Assembly (NCBI RefSeq): GCF_033406955.1
Contig: NZ_CP137734.1
Location: 3,658,001 to 3,722,000, forward strand
DNA: 64,000 nucleotides
Reading direction: 5' to 3'
Source: Streptomyces violaceoruber
Lineage (GTDB): Bacteria; Actinomycetota; Actinomycetes; Streptomycetales; Streptomycetaceae
Below are positions 34,971-42,463 of the stretch, in pieces. Under the pieces are notes generated by a model that had not been told where the DNA came from, did no database searches, and saw nothing but the letters and a program-made list of their open reading frames with translations. Made by a program: the position numbers and the translations under genes. Within the stretch, counting starts at the first letter, position 1. Each line of letters starts with the position of its first letter.

Positions 34971-35639
34971 ATGGAAACCGATCTGCACGAACTGCTGAGG
35001 TCGCTGCGGGTGTGGGACCCCGCGGTCACCGAACTGCCGCCCCTCGACCCGGCCGGCGCGCCCGGCGACCCGCTGGAGCTGTTCACCCGCTGGTTCGCCG
35101 AGGCGGTCGCCGCCGGTGAACGCGAGCCGCACACGGTGTCGCTGGCGACGGCGGACGCCGAGGGCCTGCCGGACGCGCGCATCGTGATGCTGCACGGCGC
35201 GGACGCGGACGGCTGGGCCTTCGCCACCCACGCCGACAGCCGCAAGGGCCGCCACCTCGCCGCCCGCCCGTACGCCGCGCTCGTCTTCTACTGGCCGGTG
35301 CTGGGCCGCCAGGTGCGGCTGCGCGGACCGGTCGCCGTCGCCCCGGCCGACCAGGCGCGGGCCGACCTGCACGCGCGGTCGACCGGCGCCCTGGCCGCCG
35401 CGCTCACCGGGCGGCAGAGCGCCGAGCTGGACTCTCCGGAGGAACTGGCCCGTGCCTCGCAGGCGGCCTGGGAGCGGGCCGAGCGGGAACCGGACGCCCC
35501 GGTCGCGTCCTGGACCCTGTACCGGCTGCGCCCCGCCGAGGTGGAGTTCTTCCAGGGCGAGGCCCGCCGACGCCACGTCCGGCTGGCCTACCGGCGGACG
35601 GCGGAGGAGGGCTGGGACCGGCGTCTGCTGTGGCCGTGA
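34971..35639 (+). CDS. Pyridoxamine 5'-phosphate oxidase-like protein (PdxH family)
   Basis: 222 aa. Follows the PdxH plan: DPLELFTRWFAEAVAAGERE at the N-terminus, ADAEGLPDARIVMLHGADAD, ATHADSRKGRHLAARPYAAL with FYW, then RQVRLRGPV and a C-terminal YRLRPAEVEFFQG (substrate-contact region) ending in W....LWP. FMN-dependent oxidation of pyridoxine/pyridoxamine phosphate is the family activity; in Streptomyces several paralogues exist, so a role in vitamin B6 synthesis is likely but not certain. ATG 34971 has a weak GGACGGG site. Co-directional with the preceding FDOR gene. Confidence 0.82.
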   Translation: METDLHELLRSLRVWDPAVTELPPLDPAGAPGDPLELFTRWFAEAVAAGEREPHTVSLATADAEGLPDARIVMLHGADADGWAFATHADSRKGRHLAARPYAALVFYWPVLGRQVRLRGPVAVAPADQARADLHARSTGALAAALTGRQSAELDSPEELARASQAAWERAEREPDAPVASWTLYRLRPAEVEFFQGEARRRHVRLAYRRTAEEGWDRRLLWP

Positions 35640-35646
35640 ACCGCGC

Positions 35647-36264
35647 TCACCGCGCGCCGGGCGGCGTCGGTTCCTCGTCGGTCGCCAGCCGGGCGTGCAG
35701 GTGCACGTCCCGGAACGCGTCGTGCCGGCCGGCCTCGAACATCGCCTCGCGCAGGGTCCCCTCGACGACGTAGCCACTGCGTTCGGCGACCCGGCAGGAG
35801 GCGTCGTGGCCGACGGCGTGGCCCAGTTCGAGGCGGTGCAGACCGAGTTCGGCGTAGGCCCAGCGGGAGGCGAGGAGCAGGGCGCGGGTGGCGACGCCCC
35901 GGCCCCGGGCCTCGGGGAGCACCCAGTAGCCGACCCGGGCCACCTTCATCTGCCGGCTGATCTCGTTGAGCCCGATGTGCCCCAGCGTCGTACCGCTCTC
36001 CTCGTCCGTGATCCGGAACGACGCCGACCGTCCGTCCGCCGCGTCCCGCGCCCGCCCGCGCAGCGACTCGCGGGCCCCGGCGAGGTCGGTCCACAGCTTG
36101 AGCGTGGTGTTCCAGCGCTGGAACTCGGGGTCCAGGCAGCCCCGCAGCCACGTGTGGGCGTCGTCGTCCGAGCCGGCGTCCCAGGCGGGCAGGCGCAGGC
36201 CGTGTCCGCGCGGTTCGGTGCGGGAGAGGGAGGGGTCGAGGGTGTACATCGGTGTGTGGGCCAT
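35647..36264 (-). CDS. GNAT acetyltransferase (RimJ/RimL type)
   Basis: 205 aa. RimJ/RimL-like N-acetyltransferase: RGHGLRLPAWDAGSDDDAHT, then SFRITDEESGTTLGHIGLNE, the acetyl-CoA loop GYWVLPEARGRGVATRALLL and LHRLELGHAVGHDASCRVAE with RSGY. The usual activity is acetylation of a protein N-terminus or a small amine; the substrate is unknown. ATG 36264 is the first candidate; an ATG five codons later is possible. It ends 7 bases from the convergent PdxH-like gene. Divergent from the flavoprotein gene across a region with two palindromes. Confidence 0.85.
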   Translation of the reverse strand: MAHTPMYTLDPSLSRTEPRGHGLRLPAWDAGSDDDAHTWLRGCLDPEFQRWNTTLKLWTDLAGARESLRGRARDAADGRSASFRITDEESGTTLGHIGLNEISRQMKVARVGYWVLPEARGRGVATRALLLASRWAYAELGLHRLELGHAVGHDASCRVAERSGYVVEGTLREAMFEAGRHDAFRDVHLHARLATDEEPTPPGAR

Positions 36265-36288
36265 CCGCCCATTCAAGCCGACCCGTCC

Positions 36289-36327
36289 CGGTCGTGACCG
36301 ATCCGCAACCGATTCCGGTCTTGACCG
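36289..36327. promoter_or_regulatory. Pair of identical 12-bp palindromes CGGTCNTGACCG (candidate operator)
   Basis: CGGTCGTGACCG at 36289-36300 and CGGTCTTGACCG at 36316-36327, 27 bp apart start to start, centred between the divergent GNAT and flavoprotein genes. The second overlaps a TTGACC -35-like hexamer. Confidence 0.6.
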
Positions 36328-36363
36328 AGACCCATCAAGCGAGGGCGCGATTACGCTCGCCGC

Positions 36364-37569
36364 ATGGCCGACTCCACAGCGTCCGCTGAACCGCAGCGGC
36401 CCGCCCACCCCGCGGGCCGACCCGTGTACGTCATAGGCGCCGGTCCCGGCGGTCTCGCCGTCGCCCACGCGCTGCGCGCCCGCGGTCTGCGGGCCGTGGT
36501 CCTGGAGCGGGCCGACCACGTCGGCTCCTCCTGGCGGCGCCACTACGACCGGCTGCGGCTGCACACCACCCGCCGCCTGTCGGCGCTGCCCGGCCTGCCG
36601 ATCCCGCGCCGCTTCGGACGGTGGGTGGCCCGGGACGACGTGGTGCGGTACCTGGAGAAGTACGCCGAGTACCACCAGCTGGAGATCGTCACCGGCGTCG
36701 AGGTCTTCCGCGTCGAGCGCGCGCCGGACGGGACCGGCTGGCTGCTGCACGCCGCCGGGGGCCGGGAGCTGACCGGCGCCGCGGTGGTGGTCGCCACCGG
36801 CTACAACCACACCCCGCGCGTGCCGGACTGGCCGGGGCGGGACACCTACACCGGCGAGCTACGGCACGCCGCCGACTACCGGACCCCGGCGCCGTACGCC
36901 GGCCGGGACGTTTTGGTGGTCGGGGTGGGCAACACCGGCGCCGAGATCGCCGTGGACCTGGTGGAGGGCGGGGCCGCCCGGGTCCGGCTCGCGGTGCGCA
37001 CGGCGCCGCACATCGTCCGGCGCTCGACCGCCGGGTGGGCCGCCCAGTACACCGGCGTCCTGTGCAGGCGGCTGCCGGTCGCGCTGGTGGACCGGCTGGC
37101 CCGGCCGCTCGCCCGGATCAGCGTGCCCGACCTGTCGGCGCAGGGGCTGCCGCGCCCCGGCACCGGCCTCTACAGCCGGGTGGCCGAGGGTGCCATCCCG
37201 GTGCAGGACGTGGGCCTGATCGACGCGGTGCGCTCCGGCCGGGTGGAGGTCGTCGCCGCCATGGACGGCTTCGAGGACGGCAAGGTGCTGCTGGCCGACG
37301 GCACCCGCATCGCCCCGGACGCGGTGATCGCGGCCACGGGGTACCGGCGAGGCCTGGAAGGGCTGGTCGGGCACCTCGGCGTCCTCGACGGCACCGGGCG
37401 ACCGGTCGTGCAGGGGGGCCGCACCCCGGCCGCCGCACCCGGCCTGTACTTCACCGGGTTCACCAACCCCATCAGCGGCATGCTCCGCGAGCTGGCGATC
37501 GACGCGGAGCGGATCGCCGGGGCGGTCGCGAAGAGGGGGGCGGGCGGGGTGTCGCGGCTTCCCGGCTAG
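36364..37569 (+). CDS. FAD/NAD(P)-binding flavin monooxygenase-like oxidoreductase
   Basis: 401 aa. Two Rossmann motifs: FAD-site GAGPGGLAVAHAL (about residue 22) and NADPH-site GVGNTGAEIAVDL (about residue 184), with the intervening WRRHYDRLRLHTTRRLSALP typical of small class B flavin monooxygenases (CzcO/YhdR-like). The second half ends in YFTGFTNPISGMLRE, the FAD isoalloxazine-contact region. Substrate unknown. TACGCT lies 6 nt before the ATG, suggesting leaderless expression. The stop TAG is part of the CTAG end of MITE copy C, so the last codons border the insertion. Confidence 0.87.
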   Translation: MADSTASAEPQRPAHPAGRPVYVIGAGPGGLAVAHALRARGLRAVVLERADHVGSSWRRHYDRLRLHTTRRLSALPGLPIPRRFGRWVARDDVVRYLEKYAEYHQLEIVTGVEVFRVERAPDGTGWLLHAAGGRELTGAAVVVATGYNHTPRVPDWPGRDTYTGELRHAADYRTPAPYAGRDVLVVGVGNTGAEIAVDLVEGGAARVRLAVRTAPHIVRRSTAGWAAQYTGVLCRRLPVALVDRLARPLARISVPDLSAQGLPRPGTGLYSRVAEGAIPVQDVGLIDAVRSGRVEVVAAMDGFEDGKVLLADGTRIAPDAVIAATGYRRGLEGLVGHLGVLDGTGRPVVQGGRTPAAAPGLYFTGFTNPISGMLRELAIDAERIAGAVAKRGAGGVSRLPG

Positions 37570-37755
37570 GGGGTGTCGTTCGGATCAGGCCGGCCGCGGC
37601 CGACGGTGCCTTGTGGCCGACCCGAGCGGGGTCCGGTGCGTGCAGCCGCAAGGCGGAGGAGGGCGACGGGGCGGAGCCCCGGCAACCGACGACAACGCCG
37701 CAGATGCGCGTGCCAGCCCCCGCGACCCCGGCAAGATCCAAACGACACCCCCTAG
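37566..37755. mobile_element. MITE-like element, copy C (190 bp)
   Basis: Same length and subtype as copy A: CTAG, then gggggtgtcgttcggatcag at the left and gatccaaacgacaccccc at the right, then CTAG. The interior matches copy A closely. Its left CTAG gives the TAG stop of the plus-strand flavoprotein gene and its right CTAG gives the TAG stop of the minus-strand membrane gene: both convergent genes end exactly at the element's edges. Confidence 0.9.
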
Positions 37756-38624
37756 TTCCGGGTGAGGAACAGCAGGTCACCGGCGTCCGGGTCGCCGAAC
37801 AGCGCGAACAGCTCGGGCGACCGCTCGCTCCCGCCGATCGTCCAGGACGTCTCCTCACCGCAGTCGCCGTCCAGCCGCACCACGACGCCCTCGCGGTCGC
37901 CGGACAGGTTCCGGGACCAAGTGCCCGTACCGCTGCACCTGGTGTAGTCCCGGTACGTTCCGAAGTCGGGCCGGGACGGGACCCGGGTCAGCCCGGCCCG
38001 ACCGCCCGGGGCCAGCCGCAGTACGGCCCCGTGGTCTCCGCGCCACTCCCCGGCGAGCTGCCCGTCGGAGAGGGCGGGCGGCTCGTACTCGTCGGCCAGG
38101 GCCGCCACGGCCAGCCCGCCGGCGACGGAGAGGACGAAGCAGGCACCGGCCGAGCGCAACCAGACGCTCCACCCGCCCCACGCCCGCCGGCGCAAGGGGG
38201 CGAGGAACAGCACCGGCAGGATCCCGGCACCCGCGAACCAGGGGGCCGTGTCCCTCGGCGACCAGCCCCACACCAGGTGCCCCAACACGGCCCAACCCGC
38301 GCCGACCAGCACGGAAGCCACCACGTGCCGGGCCCACTCGGGTCCGCTCCGGCGCGGGAGAAGGCGGGCCAGAGTCGCGGCGGGCATGATCTGGGCACTG
38401 GAGTGCACGACCCCGAGCAGCGGCAGGACCAGCGGGAGGCAGAGGACACCGAAAGCGCCCCCGCCGCGGCCGTGGTCGTCCTGCCCCGCCCCCACGAAGA
38501 ACCACCACGCCAGCCACACCAGCGGCAGCTGCGTGGCGCACAGCGCCGCAGCCACGTTCCACTCGTCGTTCGACCACGGCAGCGGTCTGCCCTCGGCCGC
38601 CTCCGGCTCCGTCCCCCACCCCAT
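37752..38624 (-). CDS. Membrane protein with C-terminal extracytoplasmic domain
   Basis: 290 aa, no family recognised. About five hydrophobic helices (residues 25-45, 55-78, 100-122, 128-146, 160-178), then a soluble domain (about 180-290) with LAGEWRGDHGAVLRLAPGGR, paired Cys (RCSGTGTW, DGDCGEE) and ELFALFGDPDAGDLLFLTR. The tail resembles small beta-sandwich domains that measure or bind at the cell surface. ATG 38624. The stop codon is formed at the right edge of MITE copy C. It lies 21 bases downstream of the MFS gene on the same strand, so they may be co-transcribed. Confidence 0.7.
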   Translation of the reverse strand: MGWGTEPEAAEGRPLPWSNDEWNVAAALCATQLPLVWLAWWFFVGAGQDDHGRGGGAFGVLCLPLVLPLLGVVHSSAQIMPAATLARLLPRRSGPEWARHVVASVLVGAGWAVLGHLVWGWSPRDTAPWFAGAGILPVLFLAPLRRRAWGGWSVWLRSAGACFVLSVAGGLAVAALADEYEPPALSDGQLAGEWRGDHGAVLRLAPGGRAGLTRVPSRPDFGTYRDYTRCSGTGTWSRNLSGDREGVVVRLDGDCGEETSWTIGGSERSPELFALFGDPDAGDLLFLTRN

Positions 38625-38645
38625 GCCCGGGAGCTTACGACTTGC

Positions 38646-39971
38646 TCATGACAGCGCGGCCACCGGAACCGGCCGCCGCCGGATCACCAGCGCCATCAGC
38701 GCCGCCGCCGCGCACAGGGCGCCGGAGGCGATCCAGACCACGTCGTAGGAGCCGAATCTGTCGCGGGCCACGCCGCCGAGGAAGGCGACGAGGGCGGCGC
38801 CCACCTGGTGGGAGGCCAGCACCCAGCCGAAGACGATCGCGCTGTCCTCGCCGTAGTGCTCGCGGCACAGGGCGAGGGTGGGCGGGACGGTGGCGACCCA
38901 GTCGAGGCCGTAGAAGACGATGAAGAAGATCATCGGCGGGTGGACGCTCGGCGCGAGCAGCATGGGGAGGAAGAGCAGGGAGACACCGCGCAGGGCGTAG
39001 TACACGGCGAGCAGGCGGCGCGGCTCGAAGCGGTCGGTGAACCAGCCGGAGGCGATCGTGCCGGCCACGTCGAACACGCCGATGACGGCGAGCAGCGAGG
39101 CGGCGGCGGTGATCGGCATGCCGTGGTCGTGGGCGGCGGGCACGAAGTGGGTCTGGATCAGGCCGTTGGTGGAGGCGCCGCAGATCGCGAAGGTACCGGC
39201 CAGGAGCCAGAACGGGCCGGTGCGCACGGCGGCGAACAGGACCGTCAGGGCGCGGCGGGCGGCGCCGGGCACGGGGGCGGGCTTGGGCACGAACTCCTTC
39301 GCGCCGTACGGCTTCTGGCCGACGTCGGCCGGGTGGTCGTGCAGGAGGAGCCAGACGAAGGGGACGACGGCCAGGGCGGCGAGGGCGACGGTGACGGCCG
39401 CCGGGCGCCAGTCGTACGTCTCGACGATCCAGGACAGCAGCGGCAGGAAGATCAGCTGCCCGGAGGCGGAGGCGGCGGTGAGGACGCCGGTGACCAGGCC
39501 GCGCCGTTCGGTGAACCAGCGGTTGGTGACGGTGGCGGCGAAGGCCAGGGCCATCGAGCCGGAGCCGAGGCCGACCAGCAGGCCCCAGCACAGGATGAGC
39601 TGCCAGGCGGAGTTCATCCACACGGTCAGGCCCGAGCCGAGCGCGATCACCATCAGGGCGACGGCGACCACCCGCCGGATGCCGAAGCGGTCCATCAGCG
39701 CGGCGGCGAACGGCGCGGTCAGCCCGTAGAGCGCGAGGTTGACCGAGACGGCGGCCCCGATCGTGCCGCGCGACCAGCCGAACTCCTGGTGGAGCGGGTC
39801 GATGAGGATGCCGGGCAGGGAGCGGAAGGCGGCGGCCCCGATGATCGTCACGAAGGTGACGGCGGCGACCCACCAGGCGCGGTGCGCCCGGGTGGGGCGG
39901 CCCGGTCGGGTGGGCTCCGGCCGTGCCTCGGAAGCGGCTGCGGCCGCGGCCGCGTCGGTTGTCTGGGTCAC
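38646..39971 (-). CDS. MFS transporter of the OFA/monocarboxylate type
   Basis: 441 aa with 12 hydrophobic segments. Features of the oxalate/formate-antiporter (OFA) or MCT branch: AAAFRSLPGILIDPLHQEFG, WSRGTIGAAVSVNLALYGLT, MDRFGIRRVV, a central loop with VGQKPYGAKEF, and GWFTDRFEPRR. Likely transports a small carboxylate; which one is unknown. GTG 39971 follows GGAGA. Divergent from an AraC-type regulator with a DJ-1/PfpI-like domain, the probable regulator. Confidence 0.85.
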   Translation of the reverse strand: MTQTTDAAAAAAASEARPEPTRPGRPTRAHRAWWVAAVTFVTIIGAAAFRSLPGILIDPLHQEFGWSRGTIGAAVSVNLALYGLTAPFAAALMDRFGIRRVVAVALMVIALGSGLTVWMNSAWQLILCWGLLVGLGSGSMALAFAATVTNRWFTERRGLVTGVLTAASASGQLIFLPLLSWIVETYDWRPAAVTVALAALAVVPFVWLLLHDHPADVGQKPYGAKEFVPKPAPVPGAARRALTVLFAAVRTGPFWLLAGTFAICGASTNGLIQTHFVPAAHDHGMPITAAASLLAVIGVFDVAGTIASGWFTDRFEPRRLLAVYYALRGVSLLFLPMLLAPSVHPPMIFFIVFYGLDWVATVPPTLALCREHYGEDSAIVFGWVLASHQVGAALVAFLGGVARDRFGSYDVVWIASGALCAAAALMALVIRRRPVPVAALS

Positions 39972-40030
39972 GTCATCGAGTCTCCGCAGCGGGCCCGGCA
40001 CGGGCGAGTGGCCCGAAGGACACCATTCGC

Positions 40031-40056
40031 TAGGATCGGGCCATAGGATCGGGTCA
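40031..40056 (+). promoter_or_regulatory. Duplicated 13-bp -10 region before the AraC-type gene
   Basis: TAGGATCGGGCCA at 40031-40043 is repeated as TAGGATCGGGTCA at 40044-40056, and the second ends on the first base of the ATG. The second TAGGAT lies 6 nt before the ATG (leaderless spacing). The first is 13 bp further upstream. Confidence 0.65.
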
Positions 40057-41090
40057 TGGCCCCTGAGACCCTCAGCGCCCCCGGCGCCCACGGCGCCCCC
40101 GTCCGTCCGCACCGTGTCGTCGTCCTCGCGCTCGACGGCCTGCTCCCCTTCGAGCTGGGCATCGCGTCACGCATCTTCGGCCTCGCCCGGGACGAGCACA
40201 GGCGCCCGCTGTACGAGGTCGTCACCTGCTCGGTCCGGCCGCCGGGCCCGGTCGCCACGGACGCCGACTTCGAGATCCTGGTCGGGAACGGCCCCGAGGC
40301 CCTGGCCACCGCGGACACGGTCGTCGTCCCCGCCTCCTACGAGTTGGGCCCGGTCTACGAGGAGGGCGTGCTGACCGGGGAGTTGAGCGCCGCGCTGGCC
40401 CACGTACGGCCCGGCACCCGGCTCGTCGCGATCTGCACGGGCGGGTTCGTGCTGGCCGCGGCGGGGTATCTGGACGGCCGCCCGGCGACCACGCACTGGG
40501 CCTCGGCCGAGCACTTCCAGCGGGTGTTCCCGAAGGTGCGGGTGGACGCCGACGTACTGTTCGTCGACGACGGCGACGTGCTCACCTCGGCCGGGGTCGC
40601 GGCCGGGATCGACCTGTGCGTGCACATCGTGCGCCGGGACCACGGCACCGCCGTCGCCAACGAGGTGGCCCGCCGCACCGTCGTACCGCCGCACCGGGAC
40701 GGCGGGCAGGCCCAGTACATCGAGCGGCCGGTGCCCGATCCGCAGCAGTCGTCCACGACGGCGGCCCGCGTCTGGGCGCTCGGCCGCCTGCACGAGCCGA
40801 TCCAGCTGCGGGACATGGCCGCCCAGGAGTCGATGTCGGTACGCACCTTCACCCGCCGCTTCCGCGAGGAGGTCGGGGTCAGTCCGGGCCAGTGGCTCAC
40901 CCGGCAGCGCGTCGAACGGGCCCGGCACCTGCTGGAGTCCACCGCGCTCTCGGTCGACCAGGTCGCCCAGGACGCCGGTTTCGGTACGGCGCAGTCGATG
41001 CGGCAGCACTTGCAGGCGGTGCTCGGGGTCACGCCGACCGGGTACCGGCGGACCTTCCGCGCGGAGTTGTCCACAGCCTGTGGAGAATGA
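40056..41090 (+). CDS. AraC-family regulator with DJ-1/PfpI-like (GATase1) domain
   Basis: 344 aa. Residues about 20-195 are a DJ-1/PfpI-type domain with the elbow AICTGGFVLAAAG (Cys at the nucleophile position) and a conserved-looking THWASAEHF. Residues about 245-335 are two AraC helix-turn-helix motifs (IQLRDMAAQESMSVRTFTRR, LSVDQVAQDAGFGTAQSMRQ). This FtrA-like architecture is common in Streptomyces. The ligand is unknown. Divergent from the OFA-type MFS gene (84 bases between starts), which it probably controls. The start has no ribosome site but a -10 box at leaderless distance. Confidence 0.9.
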   Translation: MAPETLSAPGAHGAPVRPHRVVVLALDGLLPFELGIASRIFGLARDEHRRPLYEVVTCSVRPPGPVATDADFEILVGNGPEALATADTVVVPASYELGPVYEEGVLTGELSAALAHVRPGTRLVAICTGGFVLAAAGYLDGRPATTHWASAEHFQRVFPKVRVDADVLFVDDGDVLTSAGVAAGIDLCVHIVRRDHGTAVANEVARRTVVPPHRDGGQAQYIERPVPDPQQSSTTAARVWALGRLHEPIQLRDMAAQESMSVRTFTRRFREEVGVSPGQWLTRQRVERARHLLESTALSVDQVAQDAGFGTAQSMRQHLQAVLGVTPTGYRRTFRAELSTACGE

Positions 41091-41337
41091 GCGGGATCCA
41101 TCCCGGACTCGTCGGCCGGCGGCGCGGCGTTGTCCGCCCCGAGCACGGCATCGCGCGCCGCCGCCCGACTCCGGCGCTCCCGCCCGGCTCCCGTCGCCCC
41201 CGAGGGAACCGCCGCCGACACGACCCACGCTCGTCGAGGTCCCCGTCACCGGGCCCTCGTCGTCCCCTCGCGGCGAATCGTCGCTACAAGCGTGAGCAAA
41301 CGGTCACGATCCGTCAACCGGCAGGGGAGTTCTCCTC
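41091..41337. other. Intergenic region, no gene seen
   Basis: Together with the following terminator, about 300 bases lie between convergent genes. Neither strand gives an ORF with a credible start, ribosome site or family match. Confidence 0.5.
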
Positions 41338-41367
41338 GTGCGGGTCCCGCTTCGCCGGGACGCGCAC
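41338..41367 (-). terminator. Hairpin after the ATPase gene
   Basis: gtgcg-g-gtcccg / cgggac-g-cgcac with a 6-nt loop (one G-G mismatch), about 25 nt downstream of the minus-strand stop at 41393. Confidence 0.65.
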
Positions 41368-41392
41368 GGAAGCACACCCCGGCGCACGGCCG

Positions 41393-41884
41393 TCACACCA
41401 CTTCGTACGCGAATCCCTCGTACGCCACCGCGCCGCCGCCGCTCCCGCAGACGGGCGGGGCCTCCTCGCCCGCGGCGCGCCGGTCCAGTTCGCACCAGAT
41501 GCGCTTGCCTGCGCCCTCCCGACTCCAGCCCCAGCGGTCGGCGAGGCCGTCGACGAGGGCGAGGCCCCGGCCGCCGGTCGACTCGCCGCCCGCGCAACGG
41601 GGCACGGGGGCCCGGTCGCTGGCATCGTCCACCTCCAGGCGGACGGTCGCCTCCTGAGTCTCCTCGGTCACCGCGCCCGGCAGCACCAGCCGCAGGACCG
41701 CCGAACGCCCGGTGTGCACCACGGCGTTGGTGACGAGTTCGGAGACGAGCAGAACCAGCGTCTCGGCGAGTGGTTCGTCGGCCCGTATCCCCGATCCGGC
41801 GAGCCGGGAACGCGCCCAGCGCCGGGCACGCCCCACTTCCGAGGGGTCTGGACGGACCTCCAGCTGCACTTGAAGCACCTGCAC
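41393..41884 (-). CDS. HATPase_c-type ATP-binding regulator (anti-sigma kinase-like)
   Basis: 163 aa. A stand-alone GHKL ATPase of the RsbW/SpoIIAB type: ELVTNAVVHTGRSAVLRLVL (N box), LEVDDASDRAPVP (D/G1 box) and GGRGLALVDGLADRWGW (G2 box). In Streptomyces such proteins bind or phosphorylate STAS antagonists and sequester sigma factors. Two genes away lie a STAS protein and then a sigma factor with its own anti-sigma, so it may take part in that partner-switching circuit, though no direct evidence exists. The C-terminal 25 residues are poorly conserved in appearance. Confidence 0.85.
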   Translation of the reverse strand: MQVLQVQLEVRPDPSEVGRARRWARSRLAGSGIRADEPLAETLVLLVSELVTNAVVHTGRSAVLRLVLPGAVTEETQEATVRLEVDDASDRAPVPRCAGGESTGGRGLALVDGLADRWGWSREGAGKRIWCELDRRAAGEEAPPVCGSGGGAVAYEGFAYEVV

Positions 41885-41984
41885 CGCTCACACCATCCGA
41901 ACCGGCGGACACAAAGGCTCGCGCCTCATGAGGGCCACGATCGTAGCCATTTCCAGCATGGCCAGAACAACGGCCGGGGCAGGG

Positions 41985-41999
41985 TTCACGGAACGTGAA
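41985..41999. promoter_or_regulatory. 15-bp palindrome TTCACG-GAA-CGTGAA
   Basis: A perfect dyad about 100 bp upstream of the ATPase gene start. Placement fits an operator, but no regulator is known for it. Confidence 0.45.
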
Positions 42000-42077
42000 T
42001 CCCTTGTGGGACAGCATGGTTGACGGACAGTCACGTCAACAAGCGCTTCGGGCATATTCCAGCGCGAAGGAGTACGC

Positions 42078-42269
42078 GTGCGGCATACTGTGCGACGCGC
42101 TTCCCGAGGAGTCGAACAGGCGGCGGCCGACGGCCGTTCCGCCCTGCGGGGCAAGGCGCACACCGCCGGTTCCGGAGCCGCCCCAGGGGCAACTCCGGCA
42201 CGGCTGGCGCTCGGGACCACTCGCATCCCACACAAGGTACCGGAGCGTGGCATCGACTCCGGGCCGTAA
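42078..42269 (+). CDS. Possible small protein (63 aa), uncertain
   Basis: GTG 42078 has a good GAAGGAG ribosome site 5 nt upstream, and the ORF (VRHTVRRASRGVEQ..., basic, soluble) fills part of an otherwise gene-free 570-base gap. Against it: third positions are visibly less G+C-rich than in neighbouring genes, and no family is recognised. It could be a real small gene or chance. Confidence 0.3.
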   Translation: MRHTVRRASRGVEQAAADGRSALRGKAHTAGSGAAPGATPARLALGTTRIPHKVPERGIDSGP

Positions 42270-42360
42270 CGGGCGACTCGGCGGACACAAGCCGGTATCA
42301 ACGCTCTGTGATGCCGTACCGCCACGATCCGCGACACCCCGGCGGGCGCCGCCGCGGTGT

Positions 42361-42463
42361 GCGCTGCTCCGGTACGCGCCACTTCGGCGGGCGCCACTTC
42401 GGCGGGCGCTGCTCCGGCAGGCGCTGCTCCGTTGGACGCTGCTCCGGCAGGGCGCTACTCGGG
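42361..42463. repeat. 15-bp tandem array, about 7 units
   Basis: Units of the form gcgctgctccggcag start at 42361, 42376, 42391, 42406, 42421, 42436 and 42451; two adjacent units (42376 and 42391) are identical. The array runs into the stop codon of the EF-hand gene at 42455. Confidence 0.88.

Noticed and set aside
41888-42397. Minus-strand ORF of 169 codons upstream of the ATPase gene
   Set aside because: Poor codon bias, no ribosome site, Cys/Arg/Pro-rich composition, and it overlaps a palindrome and the probable promoter region.
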